NCBI RefSeq assembly: GCF_030817655.1
Contig: NZ_JAUSZM010000003.1
Location: forward strand, 3,410,001 to 3,474,000
Reading direction: 5' to 3'
Length of the DNA: 64,000 nucleotides
DNA from: Streptomyces sp. V4I2
Lineage (GTDB): Bacteria; Actinomycetota; Actinomycetes; Streptomycetales; Streptomycetaceae
Positions 32,541-39,823 of the stretch are shown one piece after another (position 1 is the stretch's first letter; every line of letters starts with the position of its first letter). Made by a program: the position numbers and the translations under genes. The notes beneath the pieces were generated by a model, which ran no database searches, was not told the origin of the DNA, and saw only the letters and a program-made list of their open reading frames with translations.

Positions 32541-33943
32541 GTGGCCCTGCTTTCGCGATCGGATACAACGTCGGCAACTTCTGGGGCCGCTGAGCGGCCG
32601 GGAGGTGTGGTGGCGGGGCGGGCAGCGGCTTCGCCGGTGCCGGGGACGGCCATGGCCTCCCGGTAGCGGGCCACCGTGCCCTCGGCCGCGCGGGCCCAGG
32701 TGAAGCGGGCCAGTACGCGCTCGCGGCCGGCCGCGCCGAGCCGGGCGCGCAGTTCCGGGTCGGACAGCAGGCGGCTGAGGCCTGCCGCCAACGCCTCGGA
32801 GTCCCCCGGTGGTACGGCGAGGCAGGTCTCCCCGTCCCGGCCGGCGACCTCGGGGATCGCGCCGCCGGTCGTGGCCAGCAGCGGGGTGCCCGTCGCCATG
32901 GCTTCGGCCGCCGGGAGCGAGAAGCCCTCGTACAGCGACGGGACGCACGCGACCTCCGCCGAGCGCACCAGGTCGACCAGTTCGGCGTCCGTGATGCCCT
33001 TGACGAACTCGACGGCGCCCTGGAGGCCGTACCGCTCGACGGCCTGGGCGACGGGGCCGCCCTCGGGCCGCTTGCCGACGACGACGAGGTGGGCGTCCGG
33101 GCGCTCGGTGCGTATCTTCGCCAGCGCCTCGACGAGGAAGACCAAACCCTTGAGCGGGACGTCGGCGCTGGACGTCGTCACGATCCGGCCCGGCACGACG
33201 GGCACCGAGGGATCCGGCGAGAACAGGTCCGTGTCGGCGCCGATGTGGACGACGTGGATGCGGTCGTCGCGTACGCCGAGATCGTCGACGATCTCCTGGC
33301 GGGAGGTGGCGGAGACGGTGAGGACGGACGACAGGCGGCGCGCCACCCGCTTCTGCATGCGCGTGAAGCCGTACCAGCGGCGTACCGAGAACCTGCGCCG
33401 CGCACCCTGTGCCGCCTCCAGCTCCAACCGGCGGTCCACGGTGATGGGGTGGTGGATCGTGGTGATCAGCGGGGCGCCGATGTCGCCCAACAGGCCGTAT
33501 CCGAGCGTCTGGTTGTCGTGGACGACGTCGAACTCGCCGCGCCGGGCGCGCAGCTGGCGGCGGGCGCGGAGCGAGAAGGTGAGCGGCTCGGGGAAGCCGC
33601 CGGTCCACATCGTCCCGACTTCGAGGGCGTCGATCCAGTCGCGGTACTCGCCGAACTTCGGGGTGCGAAAGGGATCGGGGTGGCGGTACAGGTCCAGGCT
33701 GGGCAGCTCGGTGAGGCTCAGACGCTCGTCGTGGCCCTCGTCGAGGACGGGATAGGGCTGGGAACCGATGACCTCGACGGTATGGCCGAGGCGGGCCAGC
33801 TCGCGCGAGAGGTGTCGTACGTAGACGCCCTGTCCCCCGCAGAACGGGTTCCCTTTGTATGTGAGGAGTGCGATGCGGAGCGGTCGCTCGCCGTCGGTGG
33901 CCGGTCCCTCCAAGGGCCCCGCCTGACTGGCCTCAGCGGTCAC
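32534..33943 (-). CDS. family 4 glycosyltransferase
   Basis: 469 residues. GT-B fold: the N-terminal half has RIALLTYKGNPFCGGQGVYVRHLSRELARLGH, the C-terminal half has the nucleotide-sugar-binding EX7E motif (VPSLYEGFSLPAAEAMATGTPLLAT). A basic amphipathic segment (RRFSVRRWYGFTRMQKRVAR) suggests membrane association. A Gly/Ala/Arg tail of about 45 residues closes the protein. First gene of a coupled operon with a methyltransferase and cyclase-fold protein; a KstR-type box is 55 bp upstream, shared with the divergent kstR-like gene. Donor and acceptor unknown. Confidence 0.92.
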   Translation of the reverse strand: MTAEASQAGPLEGPATDGERPLRIALLTYKGNPFCGGQGVYVRHLSRELARLGHTVEVIGSQPYPVLDEGHDERLSLTELPSLDLYRHPDPFRTPKFGEYRDWIDALEVGTMWTGGFPEPLTFSLRARRQLRARRGEFDVVHDNQTLGYGLLGDIGAPLITTIHHPITVDRRLELEAAQGARRRFSVRRWYGFTRMQKRVARRLSSVLTVSATSRQEIVDDLGVRDDRIHVVHIGADTDLFSPDPSVPVVPGRIVTTSSADVPLKGLVFLVEALAKIRTERPDAHLVVVGKRPEGGPVAQAVERYGLQGAVEFVKGITDAELVDLVRSAEVACVPSLYEGFSLPAAEAMATGTPLLATTGGAIPEVAGRDGETCLAVPPGDSEALAAGLSRLLSDPELRARLGAAGRERVLARFTWARAAEGTVARYREAMAVPGTGEAAARPATTPPGRSAAPEVADVVSDRESRATC

Positions 33944-33997
33944 TCTGGGCCCCCTTCTGCCTGCACTGTCCCGCGAGATTACGCCGGGACGCTAATC

Positions 33998-34011
33998 TAG
34001 AACAAGTTTCA
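33998..34011. promoter_or_regulatory. KstR-type operator between GT operon and regulator
   Basis: TAGAACAAGTTTCA, exact match to TnnAACnnGTTnnA. It lies 55 bp upstream of the glycosyltransferase start and 142 bp upstream of the regulator start. Mycobacterial KstR is autoregulated. Confidence 0.75.
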
Positions 34012-34152
34012 GACTTGATCGTTCAGGAGGCTCTGAATCTACCGGCAGGTAGGAGCACGGTGAGCAGTGGATCAGGTGATTCACGCCACGACCGGCGCCC
34101 CTGTCATGCTGTGTGATCACTTGCCCTCACCGACTGTCACGGAACGGGACCC

Positions 34153-34809
34153 ATGCCTGCGGAAGCCAAGGTGGACAAGGTGGCCAAGGTGGATGCCAGT
34201 ACCCCGCGGTCCGACTCGCCGCCGCTCACCGAGCGGCAGGAGGCGCGGCGTCGGCGCATCCTGCACGCGAGCGCCCAACTGGCCAGCCGGGGCGGTTTCG
34301 ACGCGGTGCAGATGCGGGAGGTCGCGGAGTCCTCGCAGGTGGCGCTCGGCACGCTGTACCGCTACTTCCCGTCCAAGATCCATCTGCTGGTCGCCACGAT
34401 GCAGGATCAGCTGGAACACATGCACGGCACGCTGCGCAAGAAGCCGCCGGCCGGCGAGACGGCGGCGGAACGGGTGGCTCAGACGCTGATGCGGGCCTTC
34501 CGCGCGCTGCAGCGGGAGCCGCACCTGGCGGACGCGATGGTCCGCGCGCTCACGTTCGCGGACCGCAGCGTGTCCCCCGAGGTCGACCAGGTGTCCCGCC
34601 AGACCACGGTGATCATCCTGGACGCGATGGGGCTGGAGAATCCGACGCCGGAGCAGCTGTCCGCGGTCCGGGTCATCGAGCACACCTGGCACTCGGCGCT
34701 GATCACCTGGCTGTCGGGCCGGGCCTCGATCGCCCAGGTGAAGATCGACATCGAGACGGTGTGCCGGCTGATCGACCTGACGGACCCGGCGAACGACAGC
34801 CGGGTCTAG
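34153..34809 (+). CDS. kstR: TetR-family repressor, KstR ortholog candidate
   Basis: 218 residues. The helix-turn-helix (about 38-72) reads RILHASAQLASRGGFDAVQM and SSQVALGTLYRYFPSKIHLL, strikingly like mycobacterial KstR (ILHAASELASQGGFDAVQM, ..VGTLYRYFPSKVHLL, from memory). The ligand domain also shares the ADRSVSPEVDQV block. KstR represses steroid catabolic genes and is released by steroid CoA esters such as 3-oxo-cholestenoyl-CoA. An operator matching its consensus lies 142 bp upstream. A TPP riboswitch on the opposite strand points into this gene's 3' end. Start ATG 34153 chosen with GGAACGGG upstream. Confidence 0.88.
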   Translation: MPAEAKVDKVAKVDASTPRSDSPPLTERQEARRRRILHASAQLASRGGFDAVQMREVAESSQVALGTLYRYFPSKIHLLVATMQDQLEHMHGTLRKKPPAGETAAERVAQTLMRAFRALQREPHLADAMVRALTFADRSVSPEVDQVSRQTTVIILDAMGLENPTPEQLSAVRVIEHTWHSALITWLSGRASIAQVKIDIETVCRLIDLTDPANDSRV

Positions 34810-34821
34810 GCATGCGAAGAA

Positions 34822-34999
34822 CCTACGAGACGGGTTCCCTTCGCCGGTATTACCCGGATCAGGTGCTAGGGGTCGCCTTCCGGCCCGACTACTGCCTTCC
34901 AGCCTCTCAGCCCGACCGTCGACGTCGGCCACTGGCGGATGCCGAAGCGTCTCGCCACAGTCGGCTACTCCGGTCGAACTCCCTCACTCGTCCCGTAGG
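34822..34999 (-). promoter_or_regulatory. TPP riboswitch (THI element), orphan orientation
   Basis: Minus-strand RNA of about 178 nt. Conserved blocks in order: GGGCTGAGAGG, then ACCTGATCCGGGTAATACC followed by GGCGAAGGGA, the two halves of the thiamine pyrophosphate aptamer. The closing helix P1 pairs CCTACGGGACGAG (34987-34999) with CCCGTCTCGTAGG (34822-34834). The 3' exit leads into the antisense of kstR; no minus-strand coding sequence follows until the glycosyltransferase at 33943. Confidence 0.88.
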
Positions 35000-35067
35000 C
35001 CACTTCCCAGGATAGAACTTTTATTCCGTGACAGAACCCCCTGAATCATGATTTTTTAGGGCGAATC

Positions 35068-35111
35068 TCTCAAGGAGTTCTCAAGGAGCTCTCAGGGAGT
35101 TCTCAGGGAGA
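35068..35111. repeat. four tandem 11-bp repeats
   Basis: TCTCAAGGAGT, TCTCAAGGAGC, TCTCAGGGAGT, TCTCAGGGAGA without gaps, in the non-coding stretch between the ferredoxin gene and the TPP element. The period equals one helical turn. The surrounding 35000-35317 holds no confident gene; a minus-strand frame at 35081-35263 is not recognised. Confidence 0.75.
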
Positions 35112-35317
35112 CGGAGTGGCGGCGGCCGCACCGCAGTCCCGCCCGAGCAGGCGCCCATGCGTCGGGCGGCCTCGTTGTCGATGAACCGAGGCCGCCCGAA
35201 GTCCCCGGCGGCGACCGCCGCCCGGATGTCACCCCGCACCGCGGCCGCCCCCACCCCACGCATCGTTCTCCCACCTCGTCACGTCCCGAACGTGAGGCGG
35301 AGGGTCGCACGGAACCG

Positions 35318-35552
35318 CTACTCCTCCGGAGGAAACACCGGCTCCCCGCTCCCCAGCAGCGTGATCATGATCGCCTCGACCGGGCAGCCCTCCGCCGCCG
35401 CGAGGACCTTCTCGTTGGCGTCGGTCTCGGGGTCGACGGGGTGGGACTGGCGGCCCGTGTCGAGGCGGAAGCCGTCCGGGGCGTGGTGGACGCACTGGGG
35501 CGGAGCCGATGCACAGGGAGCGGTCGACCTCGATCTGCCAGCGGTCGCCCAT
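35318..35552 (-). pseudogene. 3Fe-4S/4Fe-4S ferredoxin with one-base frameshift
   Basis: From ATG 35552 the frame reads MGDRWQIEVDRSLCIGSAP, the N terminus of P450-type ferredoxins. A single extra C near 35500-35508 then shifts the frame; in the next frame the protein resumes as QCVHHAPDGFRLDTGRQSHP and ends EGCPVEAIMIT to PPEE and TAG at 35318. The cluster cysteines C14 (CIG..), QC and EGCP are all present across the shift. It sits 6 bp after the aldehyde dehydrogenase gene, and mycobacterial fdxD (Rv3503c) is a KstR-regulon member. Either a true pseudogene or a sequence error in a C run. Confidence 0.75.
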
Positions 35553-35558
35553 GGTCGG

Positions 35559-37016
35559 TCAGCCCTCCCAGCCCGCCGGCAGGTGGATCATCTTGTGCTC
35601 GAGGTACTCGCCGTACCCCTCCGGCCCGAACTCCCGCCCCAGGCCGGAGTCCTTGTAGCCGCCGAAGGGGCCGAGCATGTCGAGGCTGAAGGTGTTCACC
35701 GAGTACGTGCCGGTACGGACCTGACGGGCGACCTCGATGCCGCGGGCGACGTCGGCCGTCCACACGCTGCCGCTGAGCCCGTAGTCGGAGTCGTTCGCGA
35801 TCTTCACGGCCTCGGACTCGTCGCCGTACGGGAGCAGGCAGATGACCGGGCCGAAGATCTCCTCGCGGGCGATGCGCATGGAGTTGTCGACATCGCCGAA
35901 GAGGGTCGGCTCGACGTACCAGCCGCGGTCCAGGCCCGGCGGACGCCCGCCGCCGGTGAGGATCTTCGCGCCCTCCTCCTGGCCGATGCGGATGTAGTCG
36001 AGGTTGCGCTGCTGCTGCCGCTTCGCCACCAGCGGGCCCACCTGGGTCGCCGGGTCCAGCGGGTCGCCGACCACCAGCGCGCCGGCCGCCGCCGCGAAGG
36101 CCTCGGCGAACTCGTCGTAGCGCGCCCGCGGCAGCAGGATGCGGGTCTGGGCCACGCACGCCTGCCCGTTGTTCATCCAGGCCGCCGGGACGATCCCGGC
36201 GACAGCCGTCTCCACGTCCGCGTCCGGCAGCACCACCGCCGCCGACTTGCCGCCCAGCTCCAGCGTCACGCGGGTCAGGTTGCGCGCGGCGACCTCCATC
36301 ACGCGCTTGCCGGCCGCCACCGAGCCGGTGAAGGAGACCTTGTCCACGCCCGGGTGCCCGACCAGGTACTCACTGACCTCGCGGTCCGCCGGAAGGATCG
36401 ACAGGACGCCCTCCGGCAGCCCGGCCTCGCGGGCGATGTCGGCGAGGATGTACGCGTCCAGCGGCGACTCCGGCGACGGCTTCAGCACCACCGTGCAGCC
36501 GGTGAGCAGCGCGGGCGCGAGCTTGGCCGCGGCGACGAACTGCGGGACGTTCCAGGGGACCACGGCCGCCACGACCCCGACGGGCTCGCGCCGCACGAGG
36601 ATCCTGCCGAGCACGCCGTCGCGTGTCTCCTCGTAGGTGAAGTTCCGCGCGACCGTGATCGCCGCGTCCCACACCATCATCGCGCCGAGCGCCTGCGCGA
36701 GGACGCTCCAGGAGTACGGCGACCCGTTCTCGGACGAGATCACGCGGGCGATCTCCTCGTGCCGTACGGCGATCGCGTCCTTGATCCGTCCGACCACCTC
36801 GATCCGCTCGTCGAGGGTCGTCCGCGGCCAGGGCCCTTCGTCGAACGCCTTCCGCGCCGCGGCGACCGCCCGGTCCACGTCCCCCGTCGAGGCGTGCGGC
36901 ACGCGCCCGATGACCTGCTCGGTGTGCGGCGAGATCACCTCGATGACGTCCTTGCCCAGGGGGTAGGTCAACTCCCCGCCGATGAACAGCTGTCCGTGTT
37001 CCACGAGCTCGGTCAT
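35559..37016 (-). CDS. aldehyde dehydrogenase family protein
   Basis: 485 residues from ATG 37016. NAD-binding PWNVPQF, SFTGSVAAGKRVME; catalytic E253 (LELGGKSAAVV) and C287 (MNNGQACVAQTR); EEIFGPVICLLPYGDE and YSVNTFSLDMLGPFGGYKDSGLGREFGPEG close the protein. All residues needed for activity are present; the length is normal. The frame is open to 37148, but upstream sequence overlaps a KstR-like site and lacks coding character. First gene of a pair with the ferredoxin. Would oxidise an aldehyde to acid, possibly the steroid side-chain aldehyde made by CYP125 chemistry (inference). Confidence 0.92.
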   Translation of the reverse strand: MTELVEHGQLFIGGELTYPLGKDVIEVISPHTEQVIGRVPHASTGDVDRAVAAARKAFDEGPWPRTTLDERIEVVGRIKDAIAVRHEEIARVISSENGSPYSWSVLAQALGAMMVWDAAITVARNFTYEETRDGVLGRILVRREPVGVVAAVVPWNVPQFVAAAKLAPALLTGCTVVLKPSPESPLDAYILADIAREAGLPEGVLSILPADREVSEYLVGHPGVDKVSFTGSVAAGKRVMEVAARNLTRVTLELGGKSAAVVLPDADVETAVAGIVPAAWMNNGQACVAQTRILLPRARYDEFAEAFAAAAGALVVGDPLDPATQVGPLVAKRQQQRNLDYIRIGQEEGAKILTGGGRPPGLDRGWYVEPTLFGDVDNSMRIAREEIFGPVICLLPYGDESEAVKIANDSDYGLSGSVWTADVARGIEVARQVRTGTYSVNTFSLDMLGPFGGYKDSGLGREFGPEGYGEYLEHKMIHLPAGWEG

Positions 37017-37148
37017 GGCGACTGCCTCCCCGGAACGACTCCGTCTCTGACGGTTCATCAGATACGGCCACTGATACCAGGTCCGCCTGGAGGAGTCCAC
37101 GGGCGGGACGCCGACCATCGCGCCGAGAAGGTCGACCCGGGCTCCCAT

Positions 37149-37162
37149 CGAAACGCGTTCTA
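37149..37162. promoter_or_regulatory. KstR-like operator, one mismatch
   Basis: CGAAACGCGTTCTA matches TnnAACnnGTTnnA except for the first base. It lies between the divergent aldehyde dehydrogenase (start 37016) and MBL-fold hydrolase (start 37199), so one bound repressor could cover both. Confidence 0.6.
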
Positions 37163-37198
37163 GTTATAGTTGGCCCGGACACGGCGATTGGGGAGCCC

Positions 37199-38224
37199 AT
37201 GACGCAGGTGTACGACCACGGCGGCGGCGTTCGCTCCCTCCAGGTCCCCATCCCGGACAACCCCCTCGGCCACACCCTCGTGTACGTCGTCGACACCGAC
37301 CGCGGGCCGGTGCTGATCGACACCGGCTGGGACGACCCGGCCTCCTGGGACACCCTCGCCGAGGGCCTGACGGCGTGCGGCACCTCGCCGGAGGAGATCC
37401 ACGGTGTCGTGATCACCCATCACCACCCCGACCACCATGGCCTGTCGGGCCGGGTGCGGGAGGCGTCCGGTGCCTGGATCGCGATGCACGAGGCGGACGG
37501 CGCGATCGTACGGCGGGCCCGCTCGACGCGCCCCGAACGCTGGCTCACCTACATGAGCGCCAAGCTCGAGGCCGCCGGCGCCCCCGAGGACCACCTGGCA
37601 CCGCTGCGCGCCGCCCGCCCCCGCTCCGTCCCCGGCCTGGCCCCCGCCCTGCCCGACCGCGAGATCGTCCCCGGCGAACTCCTCGCCCTCCCCGGCCGCC
37701 GGCTGCGCGCGATCTGGACGCCGGGCCACACTCCCGGCCATGTCTGTCTGCACCTGGAGGAGGCGCACCCCGGCCGTCTCCCGGGCCACGGCCGCCTGTT
37801 CTCCGGCGACCACCTGCTCCCCGAGATCACCCCGCACATCGGCCTGTACGAGGACCCGGACGACGCCACCGTCACCGACCCCCTCGGCGACTACCTCGAC
37901 TCCCTGGAACGCGTCGGCCGCCTCGCCCCCGCCGAGGTGCTCCCCGCCCACCAGCACGCCTTCACCGACGCGGCCTCCCGCGTACGGGAGTTGCTCACCC
38001 ACCACGAGGACCGCCTCACCGGCCTGCTCACCCTCCTCACCGAGCCCCTCACGCCCTGGCAGCTCGCCGAACGCATGGAGTGGAACCGCCCCTGGGCCCA
38101 GATCCGGTACGGCTCGCGGAACATCGCCGTCTCGGAGGCGGAGGCCCATCTGCGGCGACTGGTGAAGCTGGGGCGGGCGGAGGCGGTGGCGGGGAGCGAG
38201 CCGGTGACGTACGTGGCGGTGTAA
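37199..38224 (+). CDS. MBL-fold metallohydrolase
   Basis: 341 residues. Metallo-beta-lactamase motif VVITHHHPDHHG (H74-H79 region) with later H ligands in WTPGHTPGHVCLH and FSGDHLLPEI (D) and LPAHQHAF (H). The C-terminal 80 residues form a winged-helix-like domain (QLAERMEWNRPW, AEAHLRRLVKLGR). This domain order is seen in hydrolases of the Rv0406c/glyoxalase II-like type. It may hydrolyse an acyl thioester or lactone; the KstR-like site upstream suggests a steroid-acid role (inference). Divergent from the aldehyde dehydrogenase. Confidence 0.88.
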   Translation: MTQVYDHGGGVRSLQVPIPDNPLGHTLVYVVDTDRGPVLIDTGWDDPASWDTLAEGLTACGTSPEEIHGVVITHHHPDHHGLSGRVREASGAWIAMHEADGAIVRRARSTRPERWLTYMSAKLEAAGAPEDHLAPLRAARPRSVPGLAPALPDREIVPGELLALPGRRLRAIWTPGHTPGHVCLHLEEAHPGRLPGHGRLFSGDHLLPEITPHIGLYEDPDDATVTDPLGDYLDSLERVGRLAPAEVLPAHQHAFTDAASRVRELLTHHEDRLTGLLTLLTEPLTPWQLAERMEWNRPWAQIRYGSRNIAVSEAEAHLRRLVKLGRAEAVAGSEPVTYVAV

Positions 38225-38281
38225 ATACGTGGCGGCGTAAAGCGGTCGCCCTCACCGGCCACCGCTGGTACCAACAACCCC

Positions 38282-38743
38282 ATGGACCCCATCGACCGCC
38301 TCCTCGCCGAACGCGCCTGCGAGCACCTGATCATCGGCTTCGTCCACCGGCTCGACCTCGGCGAACCCGGCTCCGTCGCCGAGCTGTTCACCGAGGACGG
38401 CAGCTGGGAGTGGCCGGCCGGCGACCGTCTGGTCAAGGGCCGGGACGCACTGCGCCGGTACTTCGCCTCCCGCCCCGCCGACCGCCTCTCGCGCCGCCTG
38501 ATGTCCAACATCCTCGTGACCGTGACGTCCCCGGACGCGGCGACGGCGACCTCGTACTTCACGACGTACCGCATCGACGGCCACGACGGCGGCACGACCC
38601 CGGTCCCGTCCGGCCCACCGGTCCAGGTCGGCCACTACGAGGACACCTTCCACCGCCACCCCGACGGCACCTGGCTGCTCTCCGCCCGCGTCCTCCACCT
38701 CCCCTTCGGCGGCCCGACCCCGCACGCGAGTTCGATAGCATGA
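38282..38743 (+). CDS. NTF2/SnoaL-like protein
   Basis: 153 residues. The NTF2 fold is indicated by ACEHLIIGFVHRLDLGEPGS, VAELFTEDGSWEWP, GRDALRRYFASRP and the C-terminal HYEDTFHRHPDGTWLLSAR. The family includes steroid delta-isomerases, limonene epoxide hydrolases and polyketide cyclases; no catalytic D/Y pair typical of ketosteroid isomerase can be assigned with certainty. It follows the MBL gene by 58 bp, probably in one operon. Overlaps a short downstream ORF as ATGA. Confidence 0.85.
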   Translation: MDPIDRLLAERACEHLIIGFVHRLDLGEPGSVAELFTEDGSWEWPAGDRLVKGRDALRRYFASRPADRLSRRLMSNILVTVTSPDAATATSYFTTYRIDGHDGGTTPVPSGPPVQVGHYEDTFHRHPDGTWLLSARVLHLPFGGPTPHASSIA

Positions 38744-38871
38744 ACGGCGGCACCTCTACACGTTCTACGTCGCCACAGCACCACCTCGCTAGCGCCTTCG
38801 ACGCGCCCTTGGACGTGCGGCCTCCGGCCGGGACCGACGTGCTGGACGCCGGCCGCGCGTCCGGCGACTAG
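38740..38871 (+). CDS. possible coupled 43-residue ORF
   Basis: ATG 38740 overlaps the NTF2-like stop as ATGA and reads MNGGTSTRSTSPQHHLASAF to ...AGRASGD. It has an S/T/G-rich first half and an acidic second half; no hydrophobic segment, cysteine or known precursor motif. Its stop overlaps the stop of the convergent phosphotransferase gene. The coupling supports translation, but the frame may be accidental. Confidence 0.3.
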   Translation: MNGGTSTRSTSPQHHLASAFDAPLDVRPPAGTDVLDAGRASGD

Positions 38872-39530
38872 GACACGACCGAGCGGATCAAGTCCTCGGC
38901 CTCACCCAGCAGTTCGACCTCCCGACGGCTCATCGTCGGGTTCGCCGCGCGCCGGAGGCGGGCCTCCGTCATGCCCGCCTCGGTGAGGTGGGACGGGTCG
39001 GCGAGGAGGGTGGTGAGCATCGTGCGGGCGGGGGCGGCGAGGGCTTCGTCGGTCACGGCGACCTGGGCGAGGATCATCGCGGAGATGCCCCAGTCCAGGC
39101 CGGGGTCGCCCTCCTCCGTGTTGGTCCAGTCGATGACCCGGGGACCGTCCGCGGTGAGGATGACGTTCTCCGGGTGGAGGTCCAGGTGGAGGACGCGGGC
39201 GCCGGGCGAGTGCCGGGCGGGGACGGTGTGCAACTGCCGTAGGAGACGGGCGAGGACGTCCCCCGCCTCACTCGCGTCGATCCGGCCCGCGCCGAACGCG
39301 TCCAGCATCGTCGGGCCGTGGAGCCGCTCCATCACCAGCTCGGTGCGCGTGGAGTCGGCCGGGCGGACCCGCGGCACCGGATAGCCGTGGCGGCGTACGA
39401 ACTCCATCACCGCGCCCTCGGCCAGCGCGTCCCCGTGCCCCTCCCGGTCGCGGCGCAGCACCCACGCCTCGTCGATCTCGTACACGTCGGCGGAACGGCC
39501 GGAGCCGAGCAGTCTCCCCGTCGGCTGCAT
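38868..39530 (-). CDS. aminoglycoside phosphotransferase-family kinase
   Basis: 220 residues. Kinase-like fold: LLGSGRSADVYEIDEAWVLRRDR (nucleotide loop), LHLDLHPENVILTADG (HxDxxxxN catalytic loop) and RVIDWTNTEEGDPGLDWG (DFG-like metal site). Small-molecule kinases of this type act on antibiotics, choline, homoserine or sugars; the small size and missing C-terminal cap suggest a metabolic or unknown substrate rather than resistance. Transcribed alone, back-to-back with the cobalamin riboswitch operon. Confidence 0.88.
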   Translation of the reverse strand: MQPTGRLLGSGRSADVYEIDEAWVLRRDREGHGDALAEGAVMEFVRRHGYPVPRVRPADSTRTELVMERLHGPTMLDAFGAGRIDASEAGDVLARLLRQLHTVPARHSPGARVLHLDLHPENVILTADGPRVIDWTNTEEGDPGLDWGISAMILAQVAVTDEALAAPARTMLTTLLADPSHLTEAGMTEARLRRAANPTMSRREVELLGEAEDLIRSVVS

Positions 39531-39574
39531 GGGACCGAACCTACCTCCCCCGTGCGGGCGGCCCTCGGGATGCT

Positions 39575-39710
39575 CCGTACGGGCCGGTAGAGTGGCCGGG
39601 TCGTATCACACCCGTACGGGGGGAAGCCGGTGCAAATCCGGCGCTGACCCGCAACCGTGTGCCGTCCGTCCAGGGCGGCGAGCCGGACTGCCCCGCACGG
39701 ACCGTGACCG
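39575..39710 (+). promoter_or_regulatory. cobalamin (AdoCbl) riboswitch
   Basis: Contains GGGGGGAAGCCGGTGCAAATCC-type core (GGTGCAAATCCGGCGCTGACC with CCGCAACCGT after it), then GCGAGCCGGACTGCC, the order and sequence of the B12 aptamer. The end is followed by about 110 nt before the first gene's ATG at 39824. In Streptomyces these elements shut expression when B12 is abundant, by masking the ribosome site or by termination. Confidence 0.9.
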
Positions 39711-39823
39711 GCTCACGCACACCGGCAACCGGCCGGTGTGCGGCACCGTCGAGGTATACGGAGCCGAGCCGCCGGGGTGTCCCGTGCTGCCCGGCTCCCT
39801 TCAGGGAGAGGCACCCGCCGATC

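Noticed and set aside
34060..34116. 18-codon leader ORF before the kstR-like gene
   Set aside because: Has an AGGAG and GTG start, but the peptide is unremarkable and nothing supports attenuation.
35081..35263. 60-residue minus-strand frame upstream of the TPP element
   Set aside because: No ribosome site, no family similarity, and it overlaps the 11-bp repeats.
37199..38224. MBL-fold gene as a true beta-lactamase
   Set aside because: Has a C-terminal winged-helix-like domain and no signal peptide; fits intracellular thioester or lactone hydrolases better.
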